63,147 bases of DNA from contig CACCZR010000009.1 in NCBI GenBank assembly GCA_902550555.1, positions 1 through 63,147 of the forward strand, read 5' to 3'. A program made the position numbers and the translations under genes. Each line of letters begins with the position of its first letter. Positions within the stretch are counted from its first letter, which is position 1. Below, piece after piece: positions 16,911 to 26,028 of the stretch. Source of the stretch: an uncultured SAR116 cluster alpha proteobacterium. GTDB lineage: Bacteria; Pseudomonadota; Alphaproteobacteria; Puniceispirillales; Marisalimonadaceae. The notes beneath the pieces are model-generated. The model made no database searches and had not been told where the DNA came from. It was given only the letters and a program-made list of their open reading frames with translations.

Positions 16911-18536
16911 CTACATACCTTGATAATTTGGACCCCCACCACCTTGCGGTGAAACCCAATTTATATTTTGAGTTGGATCTTTAATATCACAAGTTTTGCA
17001 ATGTACACAGTTCTGTGCATTAATTTGTAATTGTTTTTTATTGTCTTTTTCGACAATTTCGTAAACGCCTGCTGGGCAATATCTTGTTTCAGGATTATCA
17101 TATTTTTCAAGATTTATTTTGATTGGAACAGACTCATCTTTTAATTGAAGGTGGCAAGGTTGATTTTCTTCATGGTTTGTTCCTGAAAATGAAACGTTAG
17201 TTAATCTATCAAAACTAATTGCTCCATCTGGTTTGGGATATTTTATTGGTTCATATTTTTCTTTAGTTTCTAATGCTTCATGATCACTATGTTGATGTTT
17301 TAAAGTCCATGGAGCTTTTCCTCTAAACAAATAAGTATCAATCGCACTATAGGCTAATGCTTTCCAAAACCCCCATTTGAAAGAAGGTCGAATATTCCTT
17401 ACTGAGTAAAGTTCTTTATAAAGCCAACTATTTTTAATATTTTCAGAAAATGCTGTAAGCTCGTTTACTTTATCTATATTTTCAATAATTGTCTCTGCAG
17501 CAATTATTCCAGACTTAATCGCTAAGTGAGTACCTTTAATTTTTGGAACATTTAAAAAACCTGCTTCACAACCCACAAGTAAACCACCAGGAAAAGTTAA
17601 TTTTGGTAATGATTGGATGCCTCCTTCATTTAAAGCTCTAGCACCATAACTAATTCTTCTTCCACCTTTTAAATGTTTAATAATTTCAGGATGGTGTTTA
17701 AATTGTTGAAATTCTTCATAGGGTGATAAGTAAGGATTCTTATAATCTAATCCTACAACAAACCCTATTGAAACCAAGTTTTTATCAAAATGATACAAAA
17801 ATGAACCACCATATGTGTCACTGTTTAAGGGCCAACCAGTTGTATGAACTATTTCACCAGCATTATGATTTTTAGGATCAATTTCCCAAAGTTCTTTTAT
17901 TCCAATCGCATATGTTTGACCTTGATTATTTTTGTTTAAGTCAAATTTATTCATTAAAATTTTTCCTAAATGACCTCTGCAACCCTCTGAAAAAATTGTT
18001 TGTTTTGCTAATAATTCAATGCCTGGCTCATAGTTTGGTCCCTTAGTTCTATCTTTCATTACACCCATGTCATTTGTTGCAACCCCTGACACGCTTCCAT
18101 CAGAATTAAAAAGTATTTCACTAGCTGCAAACCCTGGATAAATTTCAACGCCTAAATTCTCAGCATACTGACCTAGCCAAGAACATAATTTGCCAAGACT
18201 AATTATAAAATTTCCATGATTATTCATTTGAGGAGGAGTAGGCAATTTAAATGATTTTTCTTTTGTTAAATATAAGAAGTGATCTTTTTTTGCTTTGGTA
18301 TTTAGGGGTATATCTGTTTCCTCCCAATTAGGTATTAATTCAGATAAACTTTTTGTTTCAATTACCGCGCCTGATAAAATATGTGATCCTATCTCTGAAC
18401 CTTTTTCAAGAATACAAACAGAAATATCTTTATTTTTTTCTTTACTAAGTTGTTTTAACTTTATGGCAGTTGCTAATCCTGATGGCCCTCCACCAACTAT
18501 AACAACATCATATTCCATTTTTTCACGATCACTCAT
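16911..18536 (-). CDS. Electron transfer flavoprotein-ubiquinone oxidoreductase
   Basis: A 541-residue inner-membrane-associated flavoprotein that passes electrons from ETF to ubiquinone. The FAD-binding motif VVIVGGGPSGLATAIKL is at the N-terminus. The C-terminal ferredoxin part holds the 4Fe-4S ligands: a first Cys in RYCPAGVYE, then CVHCKTCDI. Length is right for bacterial ETF-QO. It supports oxidation of fatty acids, amino acids or dimethylglycine-type substrates through acyl-CoA or methylamine dehydrogenases; no etfAB genes lie in this window. Confidence 0.95.
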   Translation of the reverse strand: MSDREKMEYDVVIVGGGPSGLATAIKLKQLSKEKNKDISVCILEKGSEIGSHILSGAVIETKSLSELIPNWEETDIPLNTKAKKDHFLYLTKEKSFKLPTPPQMNNHGNFIISLGKLCSWLGQYAENLGVEIYPGFAASEILFNSDGSVSGVATNDMGVMKDRTKGPNYEPGIELLAKQTIFSEGCRGHLGKILMNKFDLNKNNQGQTYAIGIKELWEIDPKNHNAGEIVHTTGWPLNSDTYGGSFLYHFDKNLVSIGFVVGLDYKNPYLSPYEEFQQFKHHPEIIKHLKGGRRISYGARALNEGGIQSLPKLTFPGGLLVGCEAGFLNVPKIKGTHLAIKSGIIAAETIIENIDKVNELTAFSENIKNSWLYKELYSVRNIRPSFKWGFWKALAYSAIDTYLFRGKAPWTLKHQHSDHEALETKEKYEPIKYPKPDGAISFDRLTNVSFSGTNHEENQPCHLQLKDESVPIKINLEKYDNPETRYCPAGVYEIVEKDNKKQLQINAQNCVHCKTCDIKDPTQNINWVSPQGGGGPNYQGM

Positions 18537-18633
18537 TCGTTTTCCTAAAGTTGTTGAAAATTATACAATATTATTTATTAATAATATATATTATCTAAAA
18601 TTTAAAGAGAGTTATTAAAATATAGAGATTTTT

Positions 18634-18732
18634 ATGGATCCATTGATAGGTGTTATAATATTAGCTGTTTATCCTATTGTTTTAGTAGGTGCTTTAATCT
18701 TATTTGGAAAATATTCAAAAAATCCAGAATAG
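18634..18732 (+). CDS. Possible 32-residue single-span membrane protein
   Basis: I found this by hand: ATG at 18634, TAG at 18730-18732. The peptide has a short N-terminus (MDPLIGV), about 20 hydrophobic residues with a central Pro, and a polar, Lys-containing tail (FGKYSKNPE), an orderly single-span topology. It is too short for usual gene finders. It lies in the otherwise empty 200 bp between ETF-QO and the NifU-like gene and is divergent from ETF-QO. Shape resembles small accessory subunits of respiratory complexes, but no family is recognised. Confidence 0.4.
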   Translation: MDPLIGVIILAVYPIVLVGALILFGKYSKNPE

Positions 18733-18736
18733 GATA

Positions 18737-19159
18737 TTAAGAATTTTTTATTGATTTAAAAAATGCTTCAAATGGCATTTTTATGCATGTATGTCTATTT
18801 TTAATATCTTGTATTGGTGAGAATATTTTTAATTCCTCAGGTAATTCATCAGGATAGTTATCATAGTTTTTAGAAAGCCATTTATTAAAATATTCCATGA
18901 AATCATTTATTGGTAAGTTTTTATTAGAAAAATAATTAACAACAAGTCCTGCTGATGCCTCACATAAAGCACAACCTTTTACTTTTGCAGATAGGTTTTT
19001 AATACTGTTATTTATAATATTAATTCTAACCTCAACTAAATCACCGCAAAGAGGATTTTTAACTTCTTTAGAAAAATTAAAATCTATTATTTCTAAACTT
19101 TCTCTATTAGTAGAGGCTAATTTTAGAATTTTTTTATGATAAATAGTTAAATCGTTCAA
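18737..19159 (-). CDS. NifU/SufU-like iron-sulfur scaffold protein
   Basis: A 140-residue protein with the scaffold cysteines in place: Cys38 in NPLCGD, Cys63 and Cys66 in KGCALC, and Cys125 in RHTCIKMPFEAF. NPLCGD plus KGCALC is the SufU/NifU-N pattern, which assembles transient Fe-S clusters or, in SufU, accepts sulfur through zinc. The start is TTG at 19159: it overlaps the TGA of the 42-residue gene upstream as TTGA, so translation is probably coupled. No sufBCDS genes are nearby. Confidence 0.85.
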   Translation of the reverse strand: MNDLTIYHKKILKLASTNRESLEIIDFNFSKEVKNPLCGDLVEVRINIINNSIKNLSAKVKGCALCEASAGLVVNYFSNKNLPINDFMEYFNKWLSKNYDNYPDELPEELKIFSPIQDIKNRHTCIKMPFEAFFKSIKNS

Positions 19160-19284
19160 TTTTGATTAAGCAGTAGCCAAACTACCGATCCTATCGAAAT
19201 AGCATAAAAGAGATATATTAATAGGTGAGCATTATTATAGATATTTTCCTCAGGAACCCCTTTAGGTAATTTTTTTTTGTTCAT
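19156..19284 (-). CDS. 42-residue single-span membrane protein
   Basis: Hand-found small gene: ATG at 19284, TGA at 19158-19156. The peptide has a basic start (MNKKKLPKG), a polar stretch with PEENIYNN, then one membrane span (HLLIYLFYAISIGSVVWLLL) and a three-residue tail. It overlaps the end of the CoxG-like gene by 23 bp, and its stop overlaps the TTG start of the NifU-like gene, so it is squeezed between two coupled genes. That tight fit is the main reason to believe it. No function is recognised. Confidence 0.6.
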   Translation of the reverse strand: MNKKKLPKGVPEENIYNNAHLLIYLFYAISIGSVVWLLLNQN

Positions 19285-19747
19285 TTTTTTCCTCTTCAAT
19301 TTGAGTTGTTCCATCTACAATTTTTACAAAATTATCGAAAAATTTTCCAGCTAATTTTTTTGACGTTGAATCAATTAATCTTGAGCCTAATTGAGCTAAT
19401 TTACCACCTATTTGAGCTTCTACAGAATATTTTAAAATAGTTGTATCTTGATGTTTTTCTAAATTAATATTTGCGCTTCCTTTAGCAAATCCAGCAGCAC
19501 CACCTTTTCCACTTCCAGAAATCGTATAACCTTCATAAACTTTTATGTTTGAAAGTTTAACTTCTCCATTAAATTTTGCTGACACAGGCCCTATTTTAAT
19601 TGTAACTGTAGCTTTGAATTCATTATCATTTACTTTGATTAATTCTGTACAACCTGGAATCGACTTTTTAAGAACTAAAGGATCATTTAAGTTTTTCCAT
19701 ACATTCGCAACATCTGTTGGTAGGGTGTATTCGCCATCCATTTTCAT
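19262..19747 (-). CDS. CoxG-family SRPBCC protein
   Basis: About 161 residues of the carbon-monoxide-dehydrogenase subunit G (CoxG) family. Signature stretches are the N-terminal MDGEYTLPTDVANVWKNLND, SIPGCTEL, and GGAAGFAKGSANINL. CoxG has a START/SRPBCC-like fold and binds lipids or quinones; some members help anchor molybdenum hydroxylases at the membrane. The frame could begin at TTG 19753, but ATG 19747 has a purine-rich GGTGG upstream and fits the family N-terminus better. It follows the last Mrp gene by about 20 bp; why it is there is unknown. Confidence 0.85.
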   Translation of the reverse strand: MKMDGEYTLPTDVANVWKNLNDPLVLKKSIPGCTELIKVNDNEFKATVTIKIGPVSAKFNGEVKLSNIKVYEGYTISGSGKGGAAGFAKGSANINLEKHQDTTILKYSVEAQIGGKLAQLGSRLIDSTSKKLAGKFFDNFVKIVDGTTQIEEEKNEQKKIT

Positions 19748-19767
19748 TTGCAACTTCCACCTATAAA

Positions 19768-21462
19768 TTAACTTATATGGAGAAAAATAAGTATAAACAC
19801 AATTATTCCAAAAATTTGTAATACAATTTGCGTATCAAAACCGGCTTCTCTATCAATAACCTTATTTTCGAACATAATATCATGAAAAAAGTTTTTAATA
19901 GAATTAAAACTTTTAAAACAATTTAATGAAAATTTTTCATTAAGAATTTTTAAACCATTAACAAGATTTGAAATTACAGCTGGGAACATTCTTCTGTAAA
20001 ACCAATCACTATTTAATACTGTAGAATTTAATTCTGGTGGATAGATCTTAAAATGCCATAAACATATAAAAGCAAATGCTGCAAATGTTAAAAGTTGTAA
20101 TTGAGATAAAACATGACTGAAGTCATAAGGTTGATAGTCAACTGAATAAGGAAGTATTTGATAAAAAATAGATGGGAAAACTCCAATTAATATACATAAT
20201 GCTGATCCAATTGCCATTGCAACTATCATATTTAATGGTGCTTCTTTAGGTTTATGACCGGATTCGTGAGCAAAGAAAGCAAAGAATGGTATTTTAATTC
20301 CAGAATGGTGTAATACACCCGCTGATGCAAATAAGAGCATAAAATAAATGAAAGATAATCCTTCATATCCTAATGATGACATGATAAGCGATTTTGCAAC
20401 AAATCCACTAAAAAGTGGGAATGCAGAAATTGAAATTGCTCCAATTATTGAGCACACAGCGGTTATAGGCATATATTTAAATAATCCTCCTAATTCAGAA
20501 GCCTTACAAGTTCCAACTCTATATAAAACAGCGCCCATACTCATAAACAAAAGACCTTTATATATTATGTGTGCAAATGCGTGCGCAACAGCCCCATTAA
20601 TAGCCAACTCTGTGCCAATCCCAACTGCAACAACCATAAAGCCAAGTTGGTTATTTAAGCTATATGCTAATACTCTTCTGAGATCGTTTTCAATTACAGC
20701 AAAAAATATAGGAAAAAATGTCATTAAAGCGCCTATATAAATAAGGATGTCTGTTCCTGCAAATGACCTTGCTAACGCGTAAATGGCCAATTTTGTTGTA
20801 AATGATGACAATGCCACAGTTCCAACTTCACTTGCTTCAGGATATGTATCTTGAAGCCAGCCATTTAGAAATGGAAAAGCAGCTTTAATTCCAAATGCTA
20901 AGAAGATTAAAAGACCTGATGTGTCATCTATTGACATTTGACCTAATAAAGCGTTTCCATTTGAGTGTAAAAATAAAACAGCTCCTGCTAACAAAAACAT
21001 CCCTGAACCTACTTGAATTACAATGTATCTAAAAGCAGCTCTATAAGCCCTTGAAGTATTACCACCTAAAATTAAAAATACTGAGGTAAATGCAGTAGCT
21101 TCCCACCAAAAGAATAATGTAAATAAATCTCCTGCATGCAATGCTGCAATAGCTGCACCAGCATAACTTATTACAGCTAAATTTTCTTTCCAATCATCTT
21201 TATGACTTCCATAAATTATTGTAATGAATGCGGCTATATGAAAAACAATAGCAAAAGGGAGTGATAAATTATCAGAGTGATTGATTATAAAATCATAGTC
21301 TAAAACATTTATTATCAAATGTGTTCCAAATCCATTGAAAAGTGAAAAAGCAGATAAGATGACCAAAAAAATCATATAAACTTGTCTACCAAGTTTTGGA
21401 AGGAAGGGGATTAAAAATGCCCCGATAAACATTATAAATCCGGGAGGTAAAGAATTAATCAT
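19768..21462 (-). CDS. Mrp antiporter MrpD-like (proton-channel) subunit, third copy
   Basis: A 564-residue membrane protein of the NuoL/M/N-MrpA/D family with about 14 spans and a long C-terminal extension with an extra span. Key residues are in LFTLFFWWEATAFTSVFL (family Glu on helix 5) and the AIYALARSF/GLLFMSMGAVLYRVG regions bearing conserved Lys/His. The frame is open from 21474, but ATG 21462 has GAGG at a good distance. It overlaps the 77-residue gene upstream by a few bases and ends the nine-gene Mrp block before CoxG. Confidence 0.85.
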   Translation of the reverse strand: MINSLPPGFIMFIGAFLIPFLPKLGRQVYMIFLVILSAFSLFNGFGTHLIINVLDYDFIINHSDNLSLPFAIVFHIAAFITIIYGSHKDDWKENLAVISYAGAAIAALHAGDLFTLFFWWEATAFTSVFLILGGNTSRAYRAAFRYIVIQVGSGMFLLAGAVLFLHSNGNALLGQMSIDDTSGLLIFLAFGIKAAFPFLNGWLQDTYPEASEVGTVALSSFTTKLAIYALARSFAGTDILIYIGALMTFFPIFFAVIENDLRRVLAYSLNNQLGFMVVAVGIGTELAINGAVAHAFAHIIYKGLLFMSMGAVLYRVGTCKASELGGLFKYMPITAVCSIIGAISISAFPLFSGFVAKSLIMSSLGYEGLSFIYFMLLFASAGVLHHSGIKIPFFAFFAHESGHKPKEAPLNMIVAMAIGSALCILIGVFPSIFYQILPYSVDYQPYDFSHVLSQLQLLTFAAFAFICLWHFKIYPPELNSTVLNSDWFYRRMFPAVISNLVNGLKILNEKFSLNCFKSFNSIKNFFHDIMFENKVIDREAGFDTQIVLQIFGIIVFILIFLHIS

Positions 21463-21688
21463 AATAATCCTCATCTCTCATGAATATTGATCTTAAAGCC
21501 ACACCTACTTTGAAAATTACGATACATGAAATGTAACCAAAGAGTGCAGGAAAAAATAAAAAATTCTCAATTTCGAATTCACCATGTCTATGACCAACAA
21601 ATTCAAGAAGTAACAATATGATACATATAAATAAAACGATAGAATTTATTTTGCCGAAATTTTTAATCAATTTTGTAAAAAACATCAT
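21455..21688 (-). CDS. Small two-span membrane protein of the Mrp cluster (77 aa)
   Basis: A 77-residue protein with two hydrophobic segments (SIVLFICIILLLLEFVG and ENFLFFPALFGYISCIVIF) joined by an acidic/His loop (HRHGEFEIEN), and an acidic tail (MRDEDYYD). I do not recognise a named family. It overlaps both neighbours, the MrpD-like genes before and after it, by 4-8 bp, which argues for a stoichiometric part of the complex rather than a chance frame. It may act as a small linker subunit between two MrpD-like proteins. Confidence 0.75.
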   Translation of the reverse strand: MMFFTKLIKNFGKINSIVLFICIILLLLEFVGHRHGEFEIENFLFFPALFGYISCIVIFKVGVALRSIFMRDEDYYD

Positions 21689-23139
21689 TGGTTTCCAAAT
21701 AATAAGTTAGTTATATTTTTAAGTGGTTCTATGTAAATAAATAACACAATCGTTAACATTGCAGCAAATAAAGTTGGATATACTATCAAAGGGTGTTTAG
21801 TAACTTGAGTATTTGTTTTTTGAGGCTGAAAAAATGCTTTAGCTGGAATTTCTAATAAATAATAGACATTTAGTAAAGTTGAAATACAAAGTATTGAAAT
21901 AACAACCAAATACTCTTTTTCAACTGAACCTAACATTAGATAAAATTTACTCCAAGATCCACCCATTGGCGGGACTCCAATAATTGATAAAGAACCAATA
22001 AAAAAGGCTATAAAGGTTAAAGGCATAGATTTTCCTATTCCATTTAAATCTGAAATTTTTGATAAATGCGTTGCAACATATATTGAACCGGCTGCGAAAA
22101 ATAATGTAATTTTACCTACAGCATGCATTACAATATGAAGTGATGCACCTTGTACAGCAATATTTGTTGCAATGGCTCCACCTAAAACTATGTATGATAA
22201 TTGACTTATTGTTGAATAAGCTAATCGAGCTTTTAAATCATCTTTAGTAATTGCAATACAACTTGATAAAAGTAAAGTTATACTTGAAACCCAGATTAAC
22301 CAAACAGCGCCGTTAGTTTCAGTTAGAAAATCAATTCCAAATACATGCGTTATTACTACCAACATGGAAAATACGCCAGCCTTTACAACTGCTACTGCGT
22401 GTAATAATGCTGACACTGGAGTAGGTGCGACCATGGCTACTGGCAACCATCTATGAAAAGGCATTAATGCAGCTTTACCAATTCCAAAAGCAAATAAAGC
22501 CAATAAAAATGGGACATATTCATTGGATATATTACCTTTTAAAACTCCATTTGGAGAAAAATCTAAACTACCAGTTAGTACCCAAACTATAATTATAGCT
22601 GGAAGTAAAAAAACTATTGATGTTCCTACCAAAATACCCATGTAAAGTCTTCCAGCTTTTTTAGCTTCATCATTTTGCTTATGAGCAACGAGGGGATAAG
22701 TAGAAAAGGTTAAAACTTCATAAAAGATAAATAATGTTAAAAGATTACCAGAATAGGCAATACAAATTGCTGCAAAGATAGCTATTGAATAAAAAGTAAA
22801 AAATCTTGTTTGATTTTTCTCTTTATTGCCTCTCATATATCCAATGGTATAAATAGAAGCTAAAATCCATAAGCCTGAAGCTACAAGTCCAAATATTACA
22901 CCTAAACCAGTAATTTTAAATGAAATAGATAATGTTTCGTTTATTTGAAAAAATGTAAAATTAAGCATTTCTCCATCTAAGTACAATGATGCAATATTAA
23001 GAGAACTATAAAAAGTAACGATTCCACCAATTGGTCCTAAGCTATCTCTTAAATTTGGGCTTGATGATAATAAAGGAGTTATAAAAAACGCAATAAGAGG
23101 TGTTAAAATTGATAAATATATATAGAATTCATTGGCCAT
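21685..23139 (-). CDS. Mrp antiporter MrpD-like subunit, second copy
   Basis: A 484-residue NuoM/MrpD-type proton-channel protein with about 14 spans. Family features include LLTLFIFYEVLTFSTYPLVAH (helix-5 Glu), KAALMPFHRWLPVAMVAPTPVSALLHAVAVVKAG (the strongest family signature) and LHIVMHAVGKITLFFAAG. The start shares its first base with the stop of the preceding D-like gene, and the stop overlaps the 77-residue gene by 4 bp. Three such D-like subunits in one operon are more than the two (MrpA, MrpD) of textbook Mrp. Confidence 0.9.
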   Translation of the reverse strand: MANEFYIYLSILTPLIAFFITPLLSSSPNLRDSLGPIGGIVTFYSSLNIASLYLDGEMLNFTFFQINETLSISFKITGLGVIFGLVASGLWILASIYTIGYMRGNKEKNQTRFFTFYSIAIFAAICIAYSGNLLTLFIFYEVLTFSTYPLVAHKQNDEAKKAGRLYMGILVGTSIVFLLPAIIIVWVLTGSLDFSPNGVLKGNISNEYVPFLLALFAFGIGKAALMPFHRWLPVAMVAPTPVSALLHAVAVVKAGVFSMLVVITHVFGIDFLTETNGAVWLIWVSSITLLLSSCIAITKDDLKARLAYSTISQLSYIVLGGAIATNIAVQGASLHIVMHAVGKITLFFAAGSIYVATHLSKISDLNGIGKSMPLTFIAFFIGSLSIIGVPPMGGSWSKFYLMLGSVEKEYLVVISILCISTLLNVYYLLEIPAKAFFQPQKTNTQVTKHPLIVYPTLFAAMLTIVLFIYIEPLKNITNLLFGNQ

Positions 23140-24638
23140 TATTTTATTCCACTTATTAATGCGTCAGAAGCAATAAAGCTATTATCAATTATCAAACCGG
23201 CATCTATACCGAAATAAATATTTAAAAAAGTAATAAATAAAAGTGGTATATAAATTTCAGGTAATTCTTTAATTTTTTCAGGTTTTGAATTTTTTTGGTT
23301 ATACCAAAGACCTTCTATCAGTTTCCAGATATAGATTAATGACAAAGCAGAACTAACTAAAATTAAAAAAGGAAGCCATATTCCCTCACTCATGTAGGCA
23401 GCTTTAATCAAATAAAGTTTAGATATAAATCCAACTGTTAATGGTAATCCTGCTAAACTTAACGCACAAATCACAAAAGCAAAAAAAGTAATTGGTAGTC
23501 TCCTTCCAATGCCAGCGATAGTATTAACATCAATTCGTTTTAAGGTGTAATATCCCATGGCTACAACTGACATAAATAGACCAGCTTTTATTAGCGCATG
23601 ATTAATTAGATGAATAAAACTCGAAGCAATTCCAGAGCTTGTTGCTAAAGAAATTCCAAGAATGATATAGCCTATTTGTGCAATTGAAGAATGTGCTAAA
23701 AGTTTTTTTACATCTTTTTCAAATATTGCCATAATAGTTCCTGCAAACATCGCTAAAATTGCAAGATATAGCAAAATGTATCTAAGACTTTCAAATGAAT
23801 AGATTTCATATGAAGATCCAAAAATGGTATATGAAATTCTAACTAATATATATATAGAAACTTTTGTTGCTGTGGCAGCTAACAAAACAGAAACTGGTGA
23901 CGGAGCATAAGCGTAAGCATTTGGCAACCAAATATGTAGAGGAAAAACTGCTGCTTTAACCATTATACCTAACATCATAAATGCGAATGCAACTATAACT
24001 GATTTATTTAGTCCTAGAGCTGGAATTTTTTGAGCTAAATCACCCATATTTAATGTCCCAGTCACACCATATAGTAGTCCAACACCAATTACATAAAAGG
24101 TTGCGCCGACTGCACCTAAAATTAAATAATTATAGCCTGCAACTAAAGCTTTTCTATCTACTTTTGATCCTAATGCAACAAGTGCTACTGCAGATAGTGA
24201 TGAAATTTCTAGAAAAACAAAAAGGTTAAATGCGTCAGCAGTAGTAATTAAGCCAATCAAACCTGCTATTGTTAGTAACCACAAACTATAAGTTTTAGAA
24301 ACAAGTTTTTCATCAATTTCTAAAGTAAAAAAATTATGTGCAAATAATGTCGCTATTAAGCCAATTACTGAAACTATCATAATTGGAATTATACTTATTG
24401 TATCAATTACATATTCTATACCGAGTGGTGGTGGCCAATTACCTAAATAGTATGAGATATTACTTTTATAAGAAACTTCAAAGCAAAGAAGAATTGTAAA
24501 TATCATTGTTAGAAAAGTTGCAAAAGTAGAAAGGGCCCATGCTAATCTATTGTTATTTAGAACTGCGACTATCAGTGAGAACATCAAAGGCGTTATAACA
24601 ATAAGTATAGGTAAATTTTTAATTATAAATGACATCAT
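23139..24638 (-). CDS. mrpD: Mrp antiporter subunit D (first D-like copy)
   Basis: A 499-residue membrane protein of the NuoN/MrpD type, about 14 spans. Signature regions are FNLFVFLEISSLSAVALVALG (helix-5 Glu), KAAVFPLHIWLPNAYAYAPSPVSVLLAATATKVS and SFIHLINHALIKAGLFMSVVAMG. It directly follows mrpC (2-bp gap), the position of MrpD in all Mrp operons, so I give it that symbol. It should pump or exchange protons against Na+ or other cations at the inner membrane. Confidence 0.9.
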   Translation of the reverse strand: MMSFIIKNLPILIVITPLMFSLIVAVLNNNRLAWALSTFATFLTMIFTILLCFEVSYKSNISYYLGNWPPPLGIEYVIDTISIIPIMIVSVIGLIATLFAHNFFTLEIDEKLVSKTYSLWLLTIAGLIGLITTADAFNLFVFLEISSLSAVALVALGSKVDRKALVAGYNYLILGAVGATFYVIGVGLLYGVTGTLNMGDLAQKIPALGLNKSVIVAFAFMMLGIMVKAAVFPLHIWLPNAYAYAPSPVSVLLAATATKVSIYILVRISYTIFGSSYEIYSFESLRYILLYLAILAMFAGTIMAIFEKDVKKLLAHSSIAQIGYIILGISLATSSGIASSFIHLINHALIKAGLFMSVVAMGYYTLKRIDVNTIAGIGRRLPITFFAFVICALSLAGLPLTVGFISKLYLIKAAYMSEGIWLPFLILVSSALSLIYIWKLIEGLWYNQKNSKPEKIKELPEIYIPLLFITFLNIYFGIDAGLIIDNSFIASDALISGIK

Positions 24639-24640
24639 TC

Positions 24641-25033
24641 TTAATTTTTATCTTCAAGATATTTTTCATGATATTCGACTAAATCTGATGCAGAAATTTC
24701 ATCTTCATTAATAGTTCCATATGCTTTGTTAATTCTGACCGTTAATGCAAGACCGAGTGCAGTTGTCGCAACGCCAACAACAATTGCTGTAAGTATCAGT
24801 ACATGTGGAAGGGGATTCGAATATATTTCATTTACATTATCAGTTAAAATTGGAGCAGTGCCTCCAGCAATTTTCCCGAATGTTATATACAAAAGAAAAA
24901 CAGATGTTTGGAAGATAGCTAGACCAACTATTTTTTTTAAAAGGCTTTTTTTTGAAATAACAATGTAAAGTCCAATCATCATTAAAATGAATACAATCCA
25001 GTAATTCCAAACACCAAATATCTGATCAATCAT
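24641..25033 (-). CDS. mrpC: Mrp antiporter subunit C (NuoK-like)
   Basis: A three-span protein of 130 residues, homologous to NuoK. GLAIFQTSVFLLYITFGK and PLPHVLILTAIVVGVATTALGLALTVRI are the family core. The open frame extends to a TTG at 25048, but ATG 25033 has GGAAAG at the right distance and overlaps the mrpB stop by 8 bp, so it is preferred. The acidic C-terminus (DEISASDLVEYHEKYLEDKN) is longer than in NuoK. Confidence 0.92.
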   Translation of the reverse strand: MIDQIFGVWNYWIVFILMMIGLYIVISKKSLLKKIVGLAIFQTSVFLLYITFGKIAGGTAPILTDNVNEIYSNPLPHVLILTAIVVGVATTALGLALTVRINKAYGTINEDEISASDLVEYHEKYLEDKN

Positions 25034-25457
25034 TATTTTTCTTTCCAAAGTTAAAGTTAGCGAACGAGTAAAATAATGAAATCATTACATTACAGACGGT
25101 TAAACCAACTCCAAATTCAACAAGTAATATACCTATATGTTGACCAGCTTCTTTTGTTGAACCTAAAACATCATAACTCAGATATGGGTCACCTAAAATT
25201 AACCCAATTATTCCAACAAACCCATAAAGAAAAGCCCCCAATGCAAGTAAAAAGAAATTTAATTTTGGTGGCATAATCACTTTACAATCTTCAACACTAA
25301 ATACCATGGCGTACAATATAAAGGCTGCGGCAACGATAACGCCAGCTTGAAATCCTCCTCCTGGACCAAAATCACCATGAAATTGAACATATAAACCAAA
25401 TAAAATAATTGGAGTAAATAAAACTTTTGTACATACTTTTAAAATCAAATTATCCAT
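25026..25457 (-). CDS. mrpB: Mrp antiporter subunit B
   Basis: A 143-residue four-span MrpB (MnhB) protein. The diagnostic motif is QFHGDFGPGGGFQAGVIVA in the first half. The frame is open from 25508, but the extra 17 residues are Lys-rich, lie inside the upstream gene and are not family-like; ATG 25457, 4 bp after the upstream stop, gives the normal start MDNLILKV. It is part of the minus-strand Mrp operon. Confidence 0.92.
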   Translation of the reverse strand: MDNLILKVCTKVLFTPIILFGLYVQFHGDFGPGGGFQAGVIVAAAFILYAMVFSVEDCKVIMPPKLNFFLLALGAFLYGFVGIIGLILGDPYLSYDVLGSTKEAGQHIGILLVEFGVGLTVCNVMISLFYSFANFNFGKKNND

Positions 25458-25461
25458 ATTT

Positions 25462-26028
25462 TTATTTTTTTTCCTTATTAATTTTTGATATTTTTGAAAC
25501 TCCATCATGTAATAAAACTAATACAGCGATACCAGCAGTATATATAACAACTGTCTCACCAAAAGTGTCATATCCCCTGTAGCTTGCAAGAATAGAAGTG
25601 ACTACATTTGGAATACCTATATGGTTTCGTGATCCTTCAATAAAGTCTTGTGCAAGGTGTTGATGAGCGGGGTTTTCTAATTGTCCAACTAATGGCAAAT
25701 CATAGCTTGCCCAAATTAACAATCCTGAAACGATTGTACATGTGCATATTGCATAAATATGTTTTAGGTTAAATTTTTCCTCTTTTTCCTCTTTTGGGAG
25801 ATAGCTTAATGCTGCTAAGAATAATATTGTTGAAATTCCTGCTCCAACAGATGCTTCTGTAAATGCAACATCTACTGCATCTAGACTTACAAACATAAGA
25901 GCTGCAACTAGAGAATATGTGCCAGTTAATAATATAGTTGATATCACTTTTCGTGTATTAATAATAAATATTGCTATTGTTAACATTAGAGTTACAAGAA
26001 ATGCATTTATAATAATTTCGCCTATCAT
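25462..26028 (-). CDS. DUF4040/MbhD-MbhE-like subunit (detached MrpA C-terminus)
   Basis: A 188-residue, roughly five-span protein corresponding to the C-terminal end of MrpA. The first half (TRKVISTILLTGTYSLVAAL, then DAVDVAFTEASVGAGIS) is the DUF4040/MbhD domain; the second (IGIPNVVTSILASYRGYDTF, GETVVIYTAGIAVLVLL) is the MbhE-like domain. In Firmicutes and rhizobia these are fused to a NuoL-like MrpA; here they stand alone between mrpG and mrpB, as in archaeal Mbh/Mrp modules. It overlaps mrpG by 4 bp. Confidence 0.88.
   Translation of the reverse strand: MIGEIIINAFLVTLMLTIAIFIINTRKVISTILLTGTYSLVAALMFVSLDAVDVAFTEASVGAGISTILFLAALSYLPKEEKEEKFNLKHIYAICTCTIVSGLLIWASYDLPLVGQLENPAHQHLAQDFIEGSRNHIGIPNVVTSILASYRGYDTFGETVVIYTAGIAVLVLLHDGVSKISKINKEKK

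Noticed and set aside
18295-18618. 107-codon plus-strand frame overlapping the ETF-QO start
   Set aside because: It is antisense to the conserved FAD-binding N-terminus of ETF-QO and has no protein-like pattern of its own.
25458-25508. N-terminal extension of mrpB from 25508
   Set aside because: The extra 17 residues overlap the upstream gene and are unlike MrpB; ATG 25457 gives the normal family start.
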